From Paulinella micropora (Eukaryota > Cercozoa > Imbricatea > Euglyphida), in assembly GCA_009731375.1 (NCBI GenBank), contig BJOX01000164.1, forward strand, positions 683,758 to 747,757: 64,000 nucleotides of DNA, written 5' to 3'. Numbering within the stretch: the first letter of the stretch is position 1; each line of letters starts with the position of its first letter. The notes beneath the pieces are model-generated. The model had not been told where the DNA came from, did not search any database, and was given only the letters and a program-made list of their open reading frames with translations. The position numbers were made by a program, and so were the translations under genes. Shown here in pieces: positions 1 to 11,689 of the stretch.

Positions 1-14
1 GGGGGGGGGGGGGT

Positions 15-52
<38 letters not shown>
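1..52. repeat. Poly-G tract at window edge
   Basis: Nearly pure G with one T. Similar G or C runs border most of the N gaps in this window, so this probably marks another assembly break just outside the window. Confidence 0.9.
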
Positions 53-54
<2 letters not shown>

Positions 55-206
55 AGGGCAGGTGGGAGGAAGTTGAGAGGCAGGGAGGGAAGTAGCAATA
101 TATACACAGCGAATATTACTAGTTATACCAATCCACCTACCTATAGCTACATAAACATATACCTGCATGTCGTAAAGCTGGTAGTTGTTAGCCCTCATAC
201 CCAAGA

Positions 207-316
207 TGGCATGAGGGCGACTGTCGTCTCTGAGGGCGATGAAGCAAGCGCCATTGCAGTCCTCAGCATCGATTGCAACCAATGGCCTGCACAGCAAGAC
301 AACATTATTGATTCTC

Positions 317-347
<31 letters not shown>

Positions 348-812
348 GGGGGAAAGAAGAGAGAGAGGGAAAACATACCCTGCAATAATCATATATTCTT
401 GAAAGCCGCCCATGTCTACCAGCATCCACTGGCGCCAGGAAATTTTGAAGAGATTGAGTTTACCAGTCTAAGTTGTATGTATGTATGTATTTATGTATGC
501 ATGTATATAATTGCAATCATGCATGTAGGTATGCATGTAGGTATGCATGTAGGTATGCATGTAGGTATGCATGTAAGTATGTGTATGTATGTATGTGTAT
601 GTATGTATGTGTATGTATGTATGTGTATGTATGTATGTATGTATGTATGTACGTACCTACGTAATAATCTATGTATGTATGTATGTATGTATGTATTTTA
701 CCGGTTGGAATTTGAAAAACCAGTTGTGCTGCTCAAGCAAGGCATATTGCTGGTAGAGCTTCGATTCTTCCTTCCTTTCCCAGAATTCCAGAATCATCCT
801 AATGTGTATTAG
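207..812 (+). other. Possible plus-strand exon fragments
   Basis: Three non-repetitive islands could be exons of a gene entering from the left. Around 207-312 an open frame contains AIAVLSIDCNQWP. Around 409-468, after an AG, a frame reads HVYQHPLAPGNFEEIEF. Around 705-812 a frame reads FEKPVVLLKQGILLVE and ends at a TAG. They are separated by CT and ATGT microsatellites, as in the better resolved genes of this window. No family is recognised and the phases were not closed, so this is a lead, not a model. Confidence 0.25.
478..708. repeat. ATGT/GTAT microsatellite with higher-order unit
   Basis: Mostly tetranucleotide ATGT repeats. Between 518 and 575 a 12-bp unit (GCATGTAGGTAT) is repeated about five times. 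This is probably intronic, like the other ATGT tracts here. Confidence 0.9.
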
Positions 813-835
813 GTAAAGGTACGCCCCCCCCTCTT

Positions 836-955
836 TCACACACACACACTCTGTCTCTCTCTGTCTCTCTGTCTCTCTGTCTCTCTCAATTCTCTCTGTC
901 TCTCTCTATCTCTATCTCTCTCTATATATATCTCCCTCTCCGATAGGTAGGTAGG
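836..955. repeat. CT-rich microsatellite and TAGG start
   Basis: CTCTGT and CTCT repeats run into short TATA and TAGG motifs. The tract separates the 700-812 island from the candidate exon at 1,141. Confidence 0.85.
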
Positions 956-1140
956 AAGGAAGGTCTTAGGAGGTATTACCCTATCGCTTTGTCGACCCCA
1001 TTCTGGAATGAGGTGTACTTGCTGTCATGTATGATGACAACCTACATACATGCATGCATACATGCATTTATTAGGTACATGAATTGCAAGCATGCATGAA
1101 TGGTGCAAAATATTACCATGTGGTCGTGGTGCTTGTTAAG

Positions 1141-1254
1141 CTCCACAGGTGTGCGCCCAACCCATAGCACCCGTTGCTTGCTCCAACGATCGATGCGACG
1201 GTACCCTTCATCCATGGAGTCTTTCAGCGAAGGAGCGCGGACAACCTGGACAAG
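1141..1254 (+). CDS. Candidate symmetric exon, unknown protein
   Basis: The block starts after TTGTTAAG and ends at a GTATGG donor. It is 114 nt long, and both the phase 1-1 and phase 2-2 readings are open. The phase-1 reading contains VCAQPIAPVACSNDRCDG, with three cysteines. No family is recognised. Plus-strand orientation rests only on the splice-like borders. It may belong to the same gene as the islands at 207-812. Confidence 0.3.
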
Positions 1255-1480
1255 GTATGGTGTACATAGGCAAGACAGGTATATATATGGATATTATTAT
1301 TCAATCGTAGATAACGTAAGTCGATAGATGTAGGTACGTAAGTATGTAGGTAGCTAGATAGGAAAACGAATGGACGACCTCTCGGAAGCGGGGAAGAATG
1401 TGCTCCTCCTCCTCCTCCTCCTTCTCCTCCTTCGAATTCATCTCGTCCACCTCGTCCACCTTGTCCACCTCGTCCACCTA

Positions 1481-1649
1481 ATTAATTTTTAAAAACCGTA
1501 AGAACACATCTGTTTTAGTTTGTGACCCTTATAGCGGCGTGTCGGTTCAAGAGTAACAAATTTTATTAGCAAGCTAACTATTAATACATTGAGGCGCCTC
1601 ATATGGAAATTTTCATAACTATATCTTGACTAGACATAGCTTATCAATC
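1481..1649. repeat. 169-bp dispersed repeat, copy 1
   Basis: This stretch is found again in inverted orientation at 16,544-16,711 with only a few mismatches. It includes the GAGGCGCCTC palindrome and the stop codon plus first 3' flank of the minus-strand gene ending at 1,644. It may be a short transposable element or a duplicated 3' UTR. No terminal inverted repeat is evident. Confidence 0.8.
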
Positions 1650-2657
1650 ATCCTCCCTCAACTCCTCCGCCTCCTTCTCAGCCTCCTCCTCCTCCTCCTC
1701 CTTCCCCTCCTCCTGCTGCTGCTCCACCTCCTCCTCCTCCTCCTCCTCCTCCTCCATCTCCTCCTCCTTCTCCACCTCCTCCACCTCCTCCACCTCCTCC
1801 ACCTCCTCCTCCTCCCCCACTTCCTCCTTCTTCTCCGCCTCCTCATCCTCCTGCTGCTGCTCCACCTCCTCCTCCTCCTCCTCCTCCATCTCCTCCTCCT
1901 TCTCCATCTCCTTCTTCTCCACCTCCTCCTCCTTTTCCAACTCCTCTACCTCCTCTACCTCCTCTTGATCTGCCTCCTCTACCTCCTCTTGATCTACCTC
2001 CTCTAACTCCTCCTTCTGCTCTTCCTGCTCCTTCTCCTGCTCCTTCTCCTCCTTCTGCTCTAAGACTTCCTGCTCCTTCTCCTGCTCCTTCTCCTGCTCC
2101 TTCTCCTGCTCCTTCTCCTGCTCCTTCTCCTGCTCCTTCTCCTGCTCCTTCTCCTTGTCCTGCTTTGTCTCCTCCTTCTCCACCTCCTTGTCCACCTTCA
2201 TTTCCTCCTCCTCCTTCCACCACCCCTCCACCTCCTTTATGGGCTTTGCTGCCGTCGCCGTCGCAACTGCTGCCGCTACAGCAACAAATTGGAGATCTGC
2301 GCGACTGCCACCGCCATCGCCGCCAACGCCCTGGTCACCGCATCGACCGCCGCCATGCTTGCTGCGACCGCCGTCACGCTTGCCGCGACCGCCGCCACGC
2401 TTGCCGCGACCGCCGCCACGCTTGCCGCGACGACGGCGACGCTTGCCGACACCATCACCGCCATTGTCGGCGCCATCGTGACCACGGCCGCGACGGCGGC
2501 GATGCTTGCCGATACCGTCATCGTCATAGCGCTCCCTCTGCACTGCCTGGAAGGTAAGTGTGTGGCTAGGCGGGTGCGTAAGTAAAAGTGAGCATAGTAT
2601 TAGTAATAATGGTATATATATTATGTATGTATGTATGGATAATTTTATATATGTATG

Positions 2658-2690
<33 letters not shown>

Positions 2691-3642
2691 TGCTATGTAT
2701 GTAATGTTATGTATGTGTGTATTGCAACCTCGTCGCAGCTGGACGCAGAGTCGCTCAATTCGTACTCTGAGCTCCCGAGGGCGGGCATGTCCGAATAGTC
2801 GTTGTCCTCCTAACACCACATACAATTTTTACATACATACATACGTAACTTACATAGTACAAAATCATACATACCGACACAGGGCAGCGCCCCGTGCCCA
2901 CCGTCACCTCCGATATCTGCGCGATAGGGCGCTTCTGCAGGATGATGTATTTATACACATTTCAAAATGGTATTATCTATGATACCTTGCTGCCAGCGTC
3001 ACACGGCTCGGGCACAGGCGCGCCCCTGGAACTCCTGCCAAATACCGCGGCCCAAGAACCGTCGTCGCCATTAACTAACACGTTCAACACACCCCAGAAG
3101 GACACACGGGCATACCATGTGTTGCGCTCATCGGCTATGAGCGCAACAGATGGTTCGCCCGTGTGTCCTTCTGGGCAAGGAAATAAACACGTTCAGCATA
3201 CCCTTGTCTTCAAGCCGATGCGCGCAACAAATGGTATGTCCACACACGTGTGTGGACCATGTTTGCAATTGGATGCTTGCCATCCAAATCGGGCTTCGGG
3301 CGGGGCACGGGCACCTCCGATATCTGCGCGATAGGGCGCTTCTGCAAAGTAGAACAAAACACAGACAGACAGTACGACTGTGACGCAGAGCGACTTGAGA
3401 AAAACACTTGTGTGTGTGTGAGAGAGAGAGAGAGAGAAAGAGTGCATGAATGTGTGTGTGTGTGTGAAAGACAAGGACAAGGAATCACCTTGGCGGCTTG
3501 AATTGTCTGCAATGTCTTTTCCATTTCAGAAGACATTCCAGAAGCACCGCTTGCCGAGGTGCTAGGGCCAACCTGTACAATAATGTGCGATGGATACATG
3601 AGAGCTACACTAGGGCCAACCTGTACAGGAGAACCTGTACAT

Positions 3643-3680
<38 letters not shown>

Positions 3681-4457
3681 GAGCGACCTTGGGTGCCTTT
3701 CGATGCTGTCGCTGGGCCTTCTTACCCGCCGCCACCTACAATGAACATGTGCATGTATGCATGTGCAACGAATGGCTCACGGCATCTTCGCGGCAACTTC
3801 GCGGCACTTGCGGCATACACGTAAATTATATGCATGCATGTAGCTATGTATGTATGTATGTAACATTGTATGTATGTATGTATGTATGTATATATATATA
3901 TATGTATGTATGTATGTGTGTGTGTTTTCAGACCGGCAAAGATTGCACACTGATCAAAGGGACCAATGGGAGTCGCTTGCCTGAGCAACAAAACAATGCA
4001 ATATTACATCTATAAGCATCGTGTATGTATGTATGTATGTATGTAAGCAATGACCTGCAGTCGAAGCGGTTGGCGCTGGTTCTTCGGCTCCCCATGCTGG
4101 TCCCGTCAATGGTGCCGGGAACGGTGGAGGCCTAACATTGTTATTGTTTGTACGTACGTACGTATGTATGTATGTATGTATGTATGTACCTTTGAATTTA
4201 CTATCCTTGTATGCATTGTATGTATGTAACATGGTATGTATGTATGTACCTATGTATGTAATAAGTATGCATGTATGTATGTATGTTTGTACCTCATCAC
4301 AAATGGAGCGTGGACAGTGGTCGCTTCCTTTCCCGCACCCGCAGAATCCGCTTCGAGCAGCACCGCTGCCGGCTACAACACAGACACAGACAGTACGACA
4401 CAGCAAGTTACGACTTGAGAAAGGGAGAGAGAGAGAGAGCGAGAGAAAGAAAGAGAA

Positions 4458-4498
<41 letters not shown>

Positions 4499-5253
4499 AA
4501 GAGATGGGCGACGAGCGACCTTGGGTGCCTTTCGATGCTGTCGCTGGGCCTTCTTACCCGCCGCCACCTACAATGAGCATGTGCATGCATGCATGTGCAA
4601 TGAATGGCTCACGGCATCTTCGCGGCATCTTCGCGGCGCTTGCGGCATACACGTAAATTATATGCATGCATGTAGCTATGTATGTATGTATGTAACATTG
4701 TATGTATGTATGTATGTATGTATATATATATATATGTATGTATGTATGTGTGTGTGTTTTCAGACCGGCAAAGATTGCACACTGATCAAAGGGACCAATG
4801 GGAGTCGCTTGCCTGAGCAACAAAACAATGCAATATTACATCTATAAGCATCGTGTATGTATGTATGTATGTATGTAAGCAATGACCTGCAGTCGAAGCG
4901 GTTGGCGCTGGTTCTTCGGCTCCCCATGCTGGTCCCGTCAATGGTGCCGGGAACGGTGGAGGCCTAACATTGTTATTGTTTGTACGTACGTACGTATGTA
5001 TGTATGTATGTATGTATGTACCTTTGAATTTACTATCCTTGTATGCATTGTATGTATGTAACATGGTATGTATGTATGTACCTATGTATGTAATAAGTAT
5101 GCATGTATGTATGTATGTTTGTACCTCATCACAAATGGAGCGTGGACAGTGGTCGCTTCCTTTCCCGCACCCGCAGAATCCGCTTCGAGCAGCACCGCTG
5201 CCGGCTACAACACAGACACAGACAGTACGACACAGCAAGTTACGACTTGAGAA

Positions 5254-5314
<61 letters not shown>

Positions 5315-6210
5315 AAGAGAGAGGGAGAGAGGGAGATGGGCGACGAGCGACCTTGGGTGCCTTTCGATGCTGTCGCTGGGCCTTCTTACCCGCCGCCACC
5401 TACAATGAGCATGTGCATGTATGCATGTGCAACGAATGGCTCACGGCATCTTCGCGGCATCTTCGCGGCGCTTGCGGCATACACGTAAATTATATGCATG
5501 CATGTAGCTAATATCATTGTATGTATGTATGTAAGATTGTATGTGTGTATGTATGTATGTATGTATGTATATATATATGTATATATGTATGTATGTATGT
5601 ATGTGTGTGTGTCTTTAGACCGGCAAAGATTGCACACTGGTCAAAGGGACCAATGGGAGTCGCTCGCCTGAGCAACAAAACAATGCAATGTTACGTATTA
5701 GTACTACTATATAAGCATCGTGTATGTATGTATGTATGCATGAATGTATGTATGTATGTATGTATGTATGTAAGCAATGACCTGCAGTCGAAGCGGTTGG
5801 CGCTGGTTCTTCGGCTCCCCATGCTGGTCCCGTCAATGGTGCCGGGAACGGTGGAGGCCTAAAATTGTTATTGTTTGTACGTACGTATGTATGTATGTAA
5901 CATTGTATGTATGTATGTACCTTTGAATTTACTATCCTTGTATGCATTGTATGTATGTAACATTGTATGTATGTAACATTGTATGTATGTATGTACCTAT
6001 GTATGTAATAAGTATGCATGTATGTATGTATGTTTGTACCTCATCACAAATGGAGCGTGGACAGTGGTCGCTTCCTTTCCCACACCCGCAGAATCCGCTT
6101 CGAGCAGCACCGCTGCCGGCTACAACACAGACACAGACAGTACGACACAGCAAGTTACGACTTGAGAAAGGGAGAGAGAGAGAGAGAAAGAGAAAGAGAG
6201 AGAGAGAGAT

Positions 6211-6273
<63 letters not shown>

Positions 6274-6480
6274 TATGGGCGACGAGCGACCTTGGGTGCC
6301 TTTCGATGCTGTCGCTGGGCCTTCTTACCCGCCGCCACCTACAATGAGCATGTGCATGTATGCATGTGCAATGAATGGCTCACGGCATCTTCGCGGCATC
6401 TTCGCGGCGCTTGCGGTATACACGTAAATTATATGCATGCATGTAGCTATGTATGTATGTATGTAACATTGTATGTTATG

Positions 6481-6529
<49 letters not shown>

Positions 6530-7136
6530 GTATGTGTTTTTAGACCGGCAAAGATCGCACAAAGGTTGAGGCATGGACCAATCGGAGTCGCTCGCCTGAG
6601 CAACAAAACAATGCAATGTTACATATATAAGCATCGTGTATGTATGTATGTATGTATGTATGTAAGCAATGACCTGCAGTCGAAGCGGTTGGCGCTGGCT
6701 CTTCGGCTCCCCATGCTGGTCCCGTCCATGGTGCCGGGAACGGTAAAGGCCTATGTTATTGTTTGTACGTATATATGTGTATGTCATCGTATGTATGTAT
6801 GTAATTGTATGTATGTAACATTGTGTGTATATATGTATGTGTGTATATTGTATGTATGTATGTATGTACCTTACTATCATTGTATGTATGTCTGTATGTA
6901 TGTCTGTATGTATGTATGTATGTATGTAATAAGTATGCAATGTACGTATGTATGTATTTTGTACCTCCTCATAACTGGAACATTGCGCTTGATCTTCGAC
7001 GTACCACGCCATTCCAAGCCCACGTAAATCCACTGTTCCGAGCACGGCGGGGTCCCGTAGACTCCAGGGGCAGAGCAGATCAGGTAGCGGTATCCGCAGA
7101 TGATGGTAGACGGATGTGGTGGCTCTATAGGCAACC
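1644..7136 (-). CDS. Intron-rich gene with tandem 84-residue modules and Glu-rich tail
   Basis: I infer a spliced minus-strand gene because GT-AG borders and phases close over many exons. From 5' to 3': a 172-nt exon (7,136-6,965) with YRYLICSAPGVYGTPP; one variant and three full copies of a four-exon module; then phase-0 exons at 3,572-3,489 (MSSEMEKTLQTIQAAK), 3,341-3,258 and 2,934-2,881 (both start KRPIAQISEV, so a duplicated exon) and 2,809-2,729 (acidic, Ser-rich). The last exon, 2,546-1,644, encodes GKRGGGR repeats, then about 190 residues of Glu/Lys/Gln (EKEQ repeats), ending LREDD. The N terminus is unresolved: the 172-nt exon needs an upstream exon ending in phase 1. The basic Gly/Arg and acidic segments resemble nucleic-acid or chromatin-associated low-complexity proteins, but no domain is recognised. 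A good plus-strand donor consensus at 2,551 leaves some strand doubt for the last exon. Confidence 0.6.
3093..3175. repeat. Near-perfect 83-bp hairpin inside an intron
   Basis: The left arm CCCAGAAGGACACACGGGC (3,093-3,111) is the exact reverse complement of 3,157-3,175. An inner stem GCGCTCAT/ATGAGCGC closes on a 5-base loop near 3,134. A similar but shorter palindrome lies at 3,233-3,260. Both lie between exons of the minus-strand gene. Confidence 0.85.
3684..6760 (-). repeat. Tandem 0.83-0.94 kb gene segment, four copies
   Basis: The anchor GCGACGAGCGACCTTGGGTG recurs near 3,674, 4,508, 5,340 and 6,279, giving periods of about 833, 832 and 939 bp. Each copy carries minus-strand exons of 80, 77, 47 and 48 nt (in copy 2: 5,204-5,125; 4,963-4,887; 4,812-4,766; about 4,567-4,520). 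They sum to 252 nt, so the module adds exactly 84 codons. Only one reading frame is open through all four exons. In the top copy the third exon is 50 nt, an in-frame 3-nt change, and the first exon is replaced by the 172-nt exon. Introns are CATA and CT microsatellites, and the two lower copies are almost identical even in introns, so duplication is recent. Confidence 0.85.
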
Positions 7137-7145
7137 CTATAATTC

Positions 7146-7159
7146 AGTTTTGGTATGTA

Positions 7160-7206
<47 letters not shown>

Positions 7207-7327
7207 ATGTGTATGTGTATGTGTATCTGTATATGTATGTGTATGTGTATGCGTATGTCTATGTCTATGTCTATGTCTATGTCTATGTCTATATCTATGT
7301 AGGCAACCCTATAATTCAGTTTTGGTA

Positions 7328-7360
<33 letters not shown>

Positions 7361-7392
7361 ATGTGTGTGTGTATGTGTATGTGTATTAACTA

Positions 7393-7435
<43 letters not shown>

Positions 7436-7502
7436 GTCTATGTCTATGTCTATGTCTATGTCTATGTCTATGTCTATGTGTGTGTATGTATATACTTATG
7501 TA

Positions 7503-7563
<61 letters not shown>

Positions 7564-7640
7564 GTATATGTGTATGTGTATTTGTATATCTATGTGCATG
7601 TGCATGTGTATGTGCATGTATATATGAATGTGACTGTATG
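7146..7640. repeat. ATGTGT/ATGTCT microsatellite block
   Basis: Hexanucleotide TATGTG and TATGTC runs. A fragment of the neighbouring exon border (AGGCAACCCTATAATTCAGT) appears at 7,130 and again at 7,300, so an exon edge was copied together with the microsatellite. The same half-exon behaviour is seen on a larger scale at 48-62 kb. Confidence 0.9.
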
Positions 7641-7659
7641 TATGCCAGAGAAAGCTTAC

Positions 7660-7704
7660 CTTCCAGGACTTGTTTTTGTCAGCGTCACTTCGCATTTGCG
7701 CCAT
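7660..7704 (-). CDS. Possible first coding exon of the minus-strand gene
   Basis: An ATG at 7,704 opens MAQMRSDADKNKSWK and ends at a good GTAAGC donor. Its phase (0) does not fit the next recognised exon at 7,136, which needs phase 1. Either an intermediate exon is missing or this belongs to another transcript. The plus strand here also looks like an acceptor (CTTACCTTCCAG), so strand is not certain. Confidence 0.35.
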
Positions 7705-8354
7705 TGTCTCCCTGCCATCAACAAAACCAAGAAACCATGAGTGAGAAGGAAGGGAGGAGAAGAGGGAGCAATACGAGAAAATGGACCGAGACATGGAGGA
7801 ATCCTTGCCCCACGGGTAAAGAGACAAAGGACCCCAGTGAAGAACACAGACGGTCTCATCTCTGGGGTTCTTGCCGAGCTCGAACCCATAGACACACATG
7901 GGAAACATGTTGTCTTCGCAGGAGTCGCTCATTTCTTGTTGTTTGATTTTCAGGGATTTTGGCTGGGGAAAAGAGAACCAGCCAACCCACCGAACTTTAA
8001 TTTTTCTCCACCAGATTTTCGTGCGCAAATTGAATTTGGGGTTGTATTTGAATCAAAATTGAAGGAATCGTTTTTTTCTGCGGTATTGGGTCGCAATGAC
8101 TTGAGAAAAGCCTGGATTCCTTGCAAAAAATCAGACAAAGTTGGGAAATTCTCACAGGTTTTGCGATGGCGACGATTGGCCTGGGCAAAAATATTGCCAA
8201 TTTGCAAAAACGTCACGAGGCAATTTCCGTCAGACAAGTTGATCTGAACTTTCTGAACTTTTTGCAAGCTACTACTTCTTAAAAGCTCTTTCAAACTCAT
8301 TTCTACTGCAATTCTTTTGTCGCGAGCGTACAAACAGCATTATCGCGACCCAAC
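7705..8354. promoter_or_regulatory. Intergenic stretch between divergent genes
   Basis: About 650 bp of non-repetitive sequence lies between the minus-strand gene and the plus-strand gene starting at 8,355. A 127-codon minus-strand frame (8,333-7,950) with MSLKELLRSSSLQKVQKVQI is open but unrecognised. It could be an upstream exon or chance. I see no clear TATA or initiator motif. A shared divergent promoter is an inference from layout. Confidence 0.3.
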
Positions 8355-9127
8355 ATGTCTGCGTCATCGAATACTTCGACAAAAAACCTGCCGCAACAAA
8401 CCTTGGACGCGAGTCCAAGAGTGAAGGAAAAATGGTTGACACATTGGAACAACAGAGCCCTGCCTCTGGCAAGTGTGCTTGCAGCTGACATGGTCGTGGT
8501 AGGGTCCTCGCCAGGTGTGTCTGCAGTTGTCCCTCGGAAACGTGCTCTTGCGGCGCTGGCGGCACCTGCAGCGATCGCTCCAGTGTCCGCTATTTCACCG
8601 AACATGTCTGCAGCTGCCGCAGTCGCGGCAGGGTCCTCGCCGGGTGAGCACGCAGCTGCCAGACTCAGTCAGAAACGCATGCGTCTTAGTACCGGTGGCA
8701 GAAAAAAAACGCAAGCAGGCTCAGGGGTAGCAAGTGTCTTTCTGCAGTGTGCAGAAAGCCTTGCATCAGGGTCATCATTAATTTTACTACGTATCTGTCA
8801 ATAAATACATTGATAAATTAACACACACATTAAATCATTAATACATTAATATGTTTATACATACATATATACATCAATACATACATTCACACATACATAC
8901 ATTTATATACATACCTTTTCAGAATGGAGTTGACCATGGCAAGCGCGCAGCAACCGACAGCTGCGCCTGCGTTTGCATCGTCGTCTTTGCGGAGATCTTC
9001 CCGTAGCACCCGCTCGGAGAATACTTACGTTGGACTGGACCAAGCAGAGCAACCATCCGAGGGTGAAGATGAAAATTGGGTTTATGAAGGCAGTGAGAGC
9101 GACGATAAGAGCGAGGGCGATGAATGA
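8355..9127 (+). CDS. Two-exon Ala-rich protein with acidic C terminus
   Basis: Exon 1 (8,355-8,746) and exon 2 (8,923-9,127) join in phase 2 through a GTGTGC donor and a TTTTCAG acceptor; of the donors I tried, only this one keeps exon 2 open. The product is 198 residues. Residues about 20-60 carry VKEKWLTHWNN. An Ala/Val/Ser/Pro-rich middle holds two diverged copies of a GSSPG-containing unit, each followed by a basic patch (VPRKR and SQKRMR). The C terminus is acidic (SEGEDENWVYEGSESDDK). The basic clusters could be nuclear signals, but this is inference. No family is recognised. The intron is AT-rich with ATAC repeats. A possible polyadenylation motif AATAAA lies at about 9,304. Confidence 0.55.
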
Positions 9128-9563
9128 ATGATATTCAAGTTTGGGATCCATTGCTTTTATAAAATAACCATCCTATAAGTAACTGCCGCCACCATGAGTC
9201 TCACTATAATGTTCTTCCGCTTAAAATTTACCAGCGATGAGTACTGAGATAAAAAACATATGTATATATGTCTTGTGGTTCGAAATCAATTTGGGAAACG
9301 TTTAATAAAGATTACGCAACAAGTCTTAGCTTCCTTCTTGCAATTGGAAATTCAGTGCTAGTAAAATAATCTATCTAGCCTCTCCTGCAGGCTCACTCCG
9401 GCTTGACAGATGCAGTCTTAATATCATTGGATTTAAGAAGTTTTTAATATTACTTTTAAAGAATTATGAAGCACACCAAAAGTAGGTAGCACGTGCCAAG
9501 ATGCAACAAAAATGTATGTCTTGGATGCGCGGCGTTAAAGTTGTTGTGACAAAATTGCATAAT

Positions 9564-10351
9564 GTAGGTCTAAATCGCTAAACCAAACCGGATCCAAGTT
9601 TGTTCTTTAGAAGAGCAGGCCTGCGGGTTATGCAGAAAGTTTCTGAGTCGTAGATACCCAGCCCGCCGCGAACGCCGTGAACTAAGTATGCAGGGAGAGA
9701 ACTGATAAGCTCGCAAATTATTTCAAACAAATATGGACTCATGTTCATGCAGATACACGTGCTCGAAGACCTGCCAGACAGCCTTGCTAGTCGCGGCAGC
9801 ACCGAATGACTTCGCGGCGCTTCGCGGCGGCTGCGGCTAAGTCTGCCGGGAGAGAACCTGGTGAGCCTGCCGCCATCCAGCCTCAAACGAAACATCATTT
9901 ATGCATGTATTCGAAGTGTTTTCAAGTAATTACCTGTGCTTGTCATGGTCAGCAGGCTGAATTAACCCAAGCAAGGAACACATCGACAGCTGCCGCAACC
10001 GCCATGAATGGGGAAGGGATGGCTGAACGTGTGCCAAGCTGCGGTCGATTAAGTAGTAGCCATTGATGTAGGTCTAAATCGCTAAACCAAACCGGATCCA
10101 AGTTTATTGTTTAGAAGAGCAGGCCTGCGGGTTGTGCAGAAAGTTTCTGAGTCGTAGATACCCAGCCCGCCGCGAACGCCGTGAACGCCGTGAACTAAGT
10201 CTGCCGGGAGAGAACCTGGTGAGCCTGCCGCCATCCAGCCTCAAACGAAACATCATTTATGCATGTATTTAAAGTGTTTTCAAGTAATCATCTGTGCTGG
10301 TTATGGTCAGCAGGCTGAATTAACCCAAGCAAGGAACACAGCGACAGCTGC
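9564..10351. repeat. Imperfect direct duplication with internal deletion
   Basis: Segments 9,564-9,687 and 9,841-9,993 reappear in the same order at 10,068-10,199 and 10,201-10,351, but the 150 bp between them is absent in the second copy. Identity is high with a few substitutions. The second copy also gained one extra GAACGCCGT. No coding frame is convincing across either copy. Confidence 0.8.
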
Positions 10352-10898
10352 ATTGAAGAAGGTAAAGGTTTGTATAAAATTGTGAAGGTGCACGCACGTT
10401 TGTCACAAATTTGTACTGGACACATTGTATATATCACGAGTAAAGCATAGGAAGGAGTCCGGATGCAGTAGCTATGATAGGTAGCGTGAATTTAAAAAAA
10501 AAATCGCGGCAGGTGGACGCCGCGAAATGCCAAAGACACCAAAAAACACACGCCGTCAAGTTACCAAACTTGAGAGAATCGCAAGTGTGATGTCGACGTC
10601 ATAGTCCTGCATAGATCTATCGTTCTTTACATGCTTTGTGAAGAAAACAAATTTTTTCAGATAGTGTAAACCGCCGCCAAGCGGTTCACGGCGCCGCGAA
10701 CTGACAACAACTTTCGACCGCTCGTTCTCATTAAAAACTTGTGTGACACCTAAAAGCTCTTGCAGGCCTTCAGTACTCATATGTATGAAGCTAAAAAAAA
10801 TTTGAAAAAATTTCTAGCGGCCCTGCTTCGTAGCAAAGTAGAAATCAGCTCAGATAGTGTATAGTGTACTTGAAAAGTGCGAACGTGTCATGTGTGTC
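10352..10898. other. Unique stretch without recognised gene
   Basis: I see no supported gene. A 74-codon minus-strand frame (10,780-10,556) has no recognisable features and no splice context. The sequence is moderately AT-rich with an A9 run at 10,494. Confidence 0.4.
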
Positions 10899-11251
10899 AA
10901 TAAAATGTACAAACATACATACGTACATACATACATGCATACATACATACATACATACATGCATACATAAATACATTTATACAAACAACAGTTGAACTAT
11001 GACATGGACAATAAAATTAAAACTAGTACTGCATACATATGCATACATGCATACAGTACATACATCATGACATGACATTCATACACATACATTGCATACA
11101 TACATACATACATGCATGCAAGCATGTCAATAAAACGTACGCCCGTACATACATACATACATACATACATACATACATACAGACATACAGACATACACAC
11201 ATAGAACAGACATACATACATACATACATACACACACACACGCACAGAGAG

Positions 11252-11287
<36 letters not shown>

Positions 11288-11395
11288 AGAGAGAGAGAGA
11301 AGAGATCTAGAGAGAGACAGAGAGAGAAAGAGAGAGAGAGAGAAAAAGAGAGAGAAAGAGAGAGAAAGAGAGAGAAAGGGGGGGGGGGGGAAGGG
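10899..11395. repeat. CATA, GA and poly-G simple repeats
   Basis: A CATA tract (10,913-11,240) passes into GA repeats (11,246-11,380) and a short G run. Same composition as introns elsewhere in the window. Confidence 0.9.
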
Positions 11396-11689
11396 GGGCC
11401 GCCACACATACGTTATACGACTACGTATACAGCTTTACAATTACATATACCCATAACATAACATAATAATATATCACCGCGCAATATATCTAAGCAAAAA
11501 TATTAATTTTAATAACTATAATACAATATTAATACTGAGCCGCTGAATACATTGTAATATTAGTATCTTCCTTAATACGCTCAACTTAATAACTAGGTTT
11601 CCACCTTTGATAAAGGTATAACTTACTAGCTATACTTTTCACGTGGACGTTCCTGAGTCCAATTGTAAAAATTGTTCTCTCAATAAAAG

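Noticed and set aside
399-812. Long frames of Met/Tyr/Val/Cys on the plus strand (and similar ones at 3.7-7.6, 48-49.7, 51, 56-60 kb)
   Set aside because: They are translations of ATGT, GTAT or CATA microsatellites; every frame is open because the repeat has no stop codons.
1626-2585. Plus-strand Pro/Leu/Ala-rich genes opposite the Glu-rich exon
   Set aside because: They are antisense readings of GAG and GGC-type repeats; the minus strand has one uninterrupted frame and phase-matched neighbours, though a plus donor consensus at 2,551 is noted.
4408-6338. Ser/Leu or Arg/Glu dipeptide frames
   Set aside because: They come from CT/GA repeats in introns.
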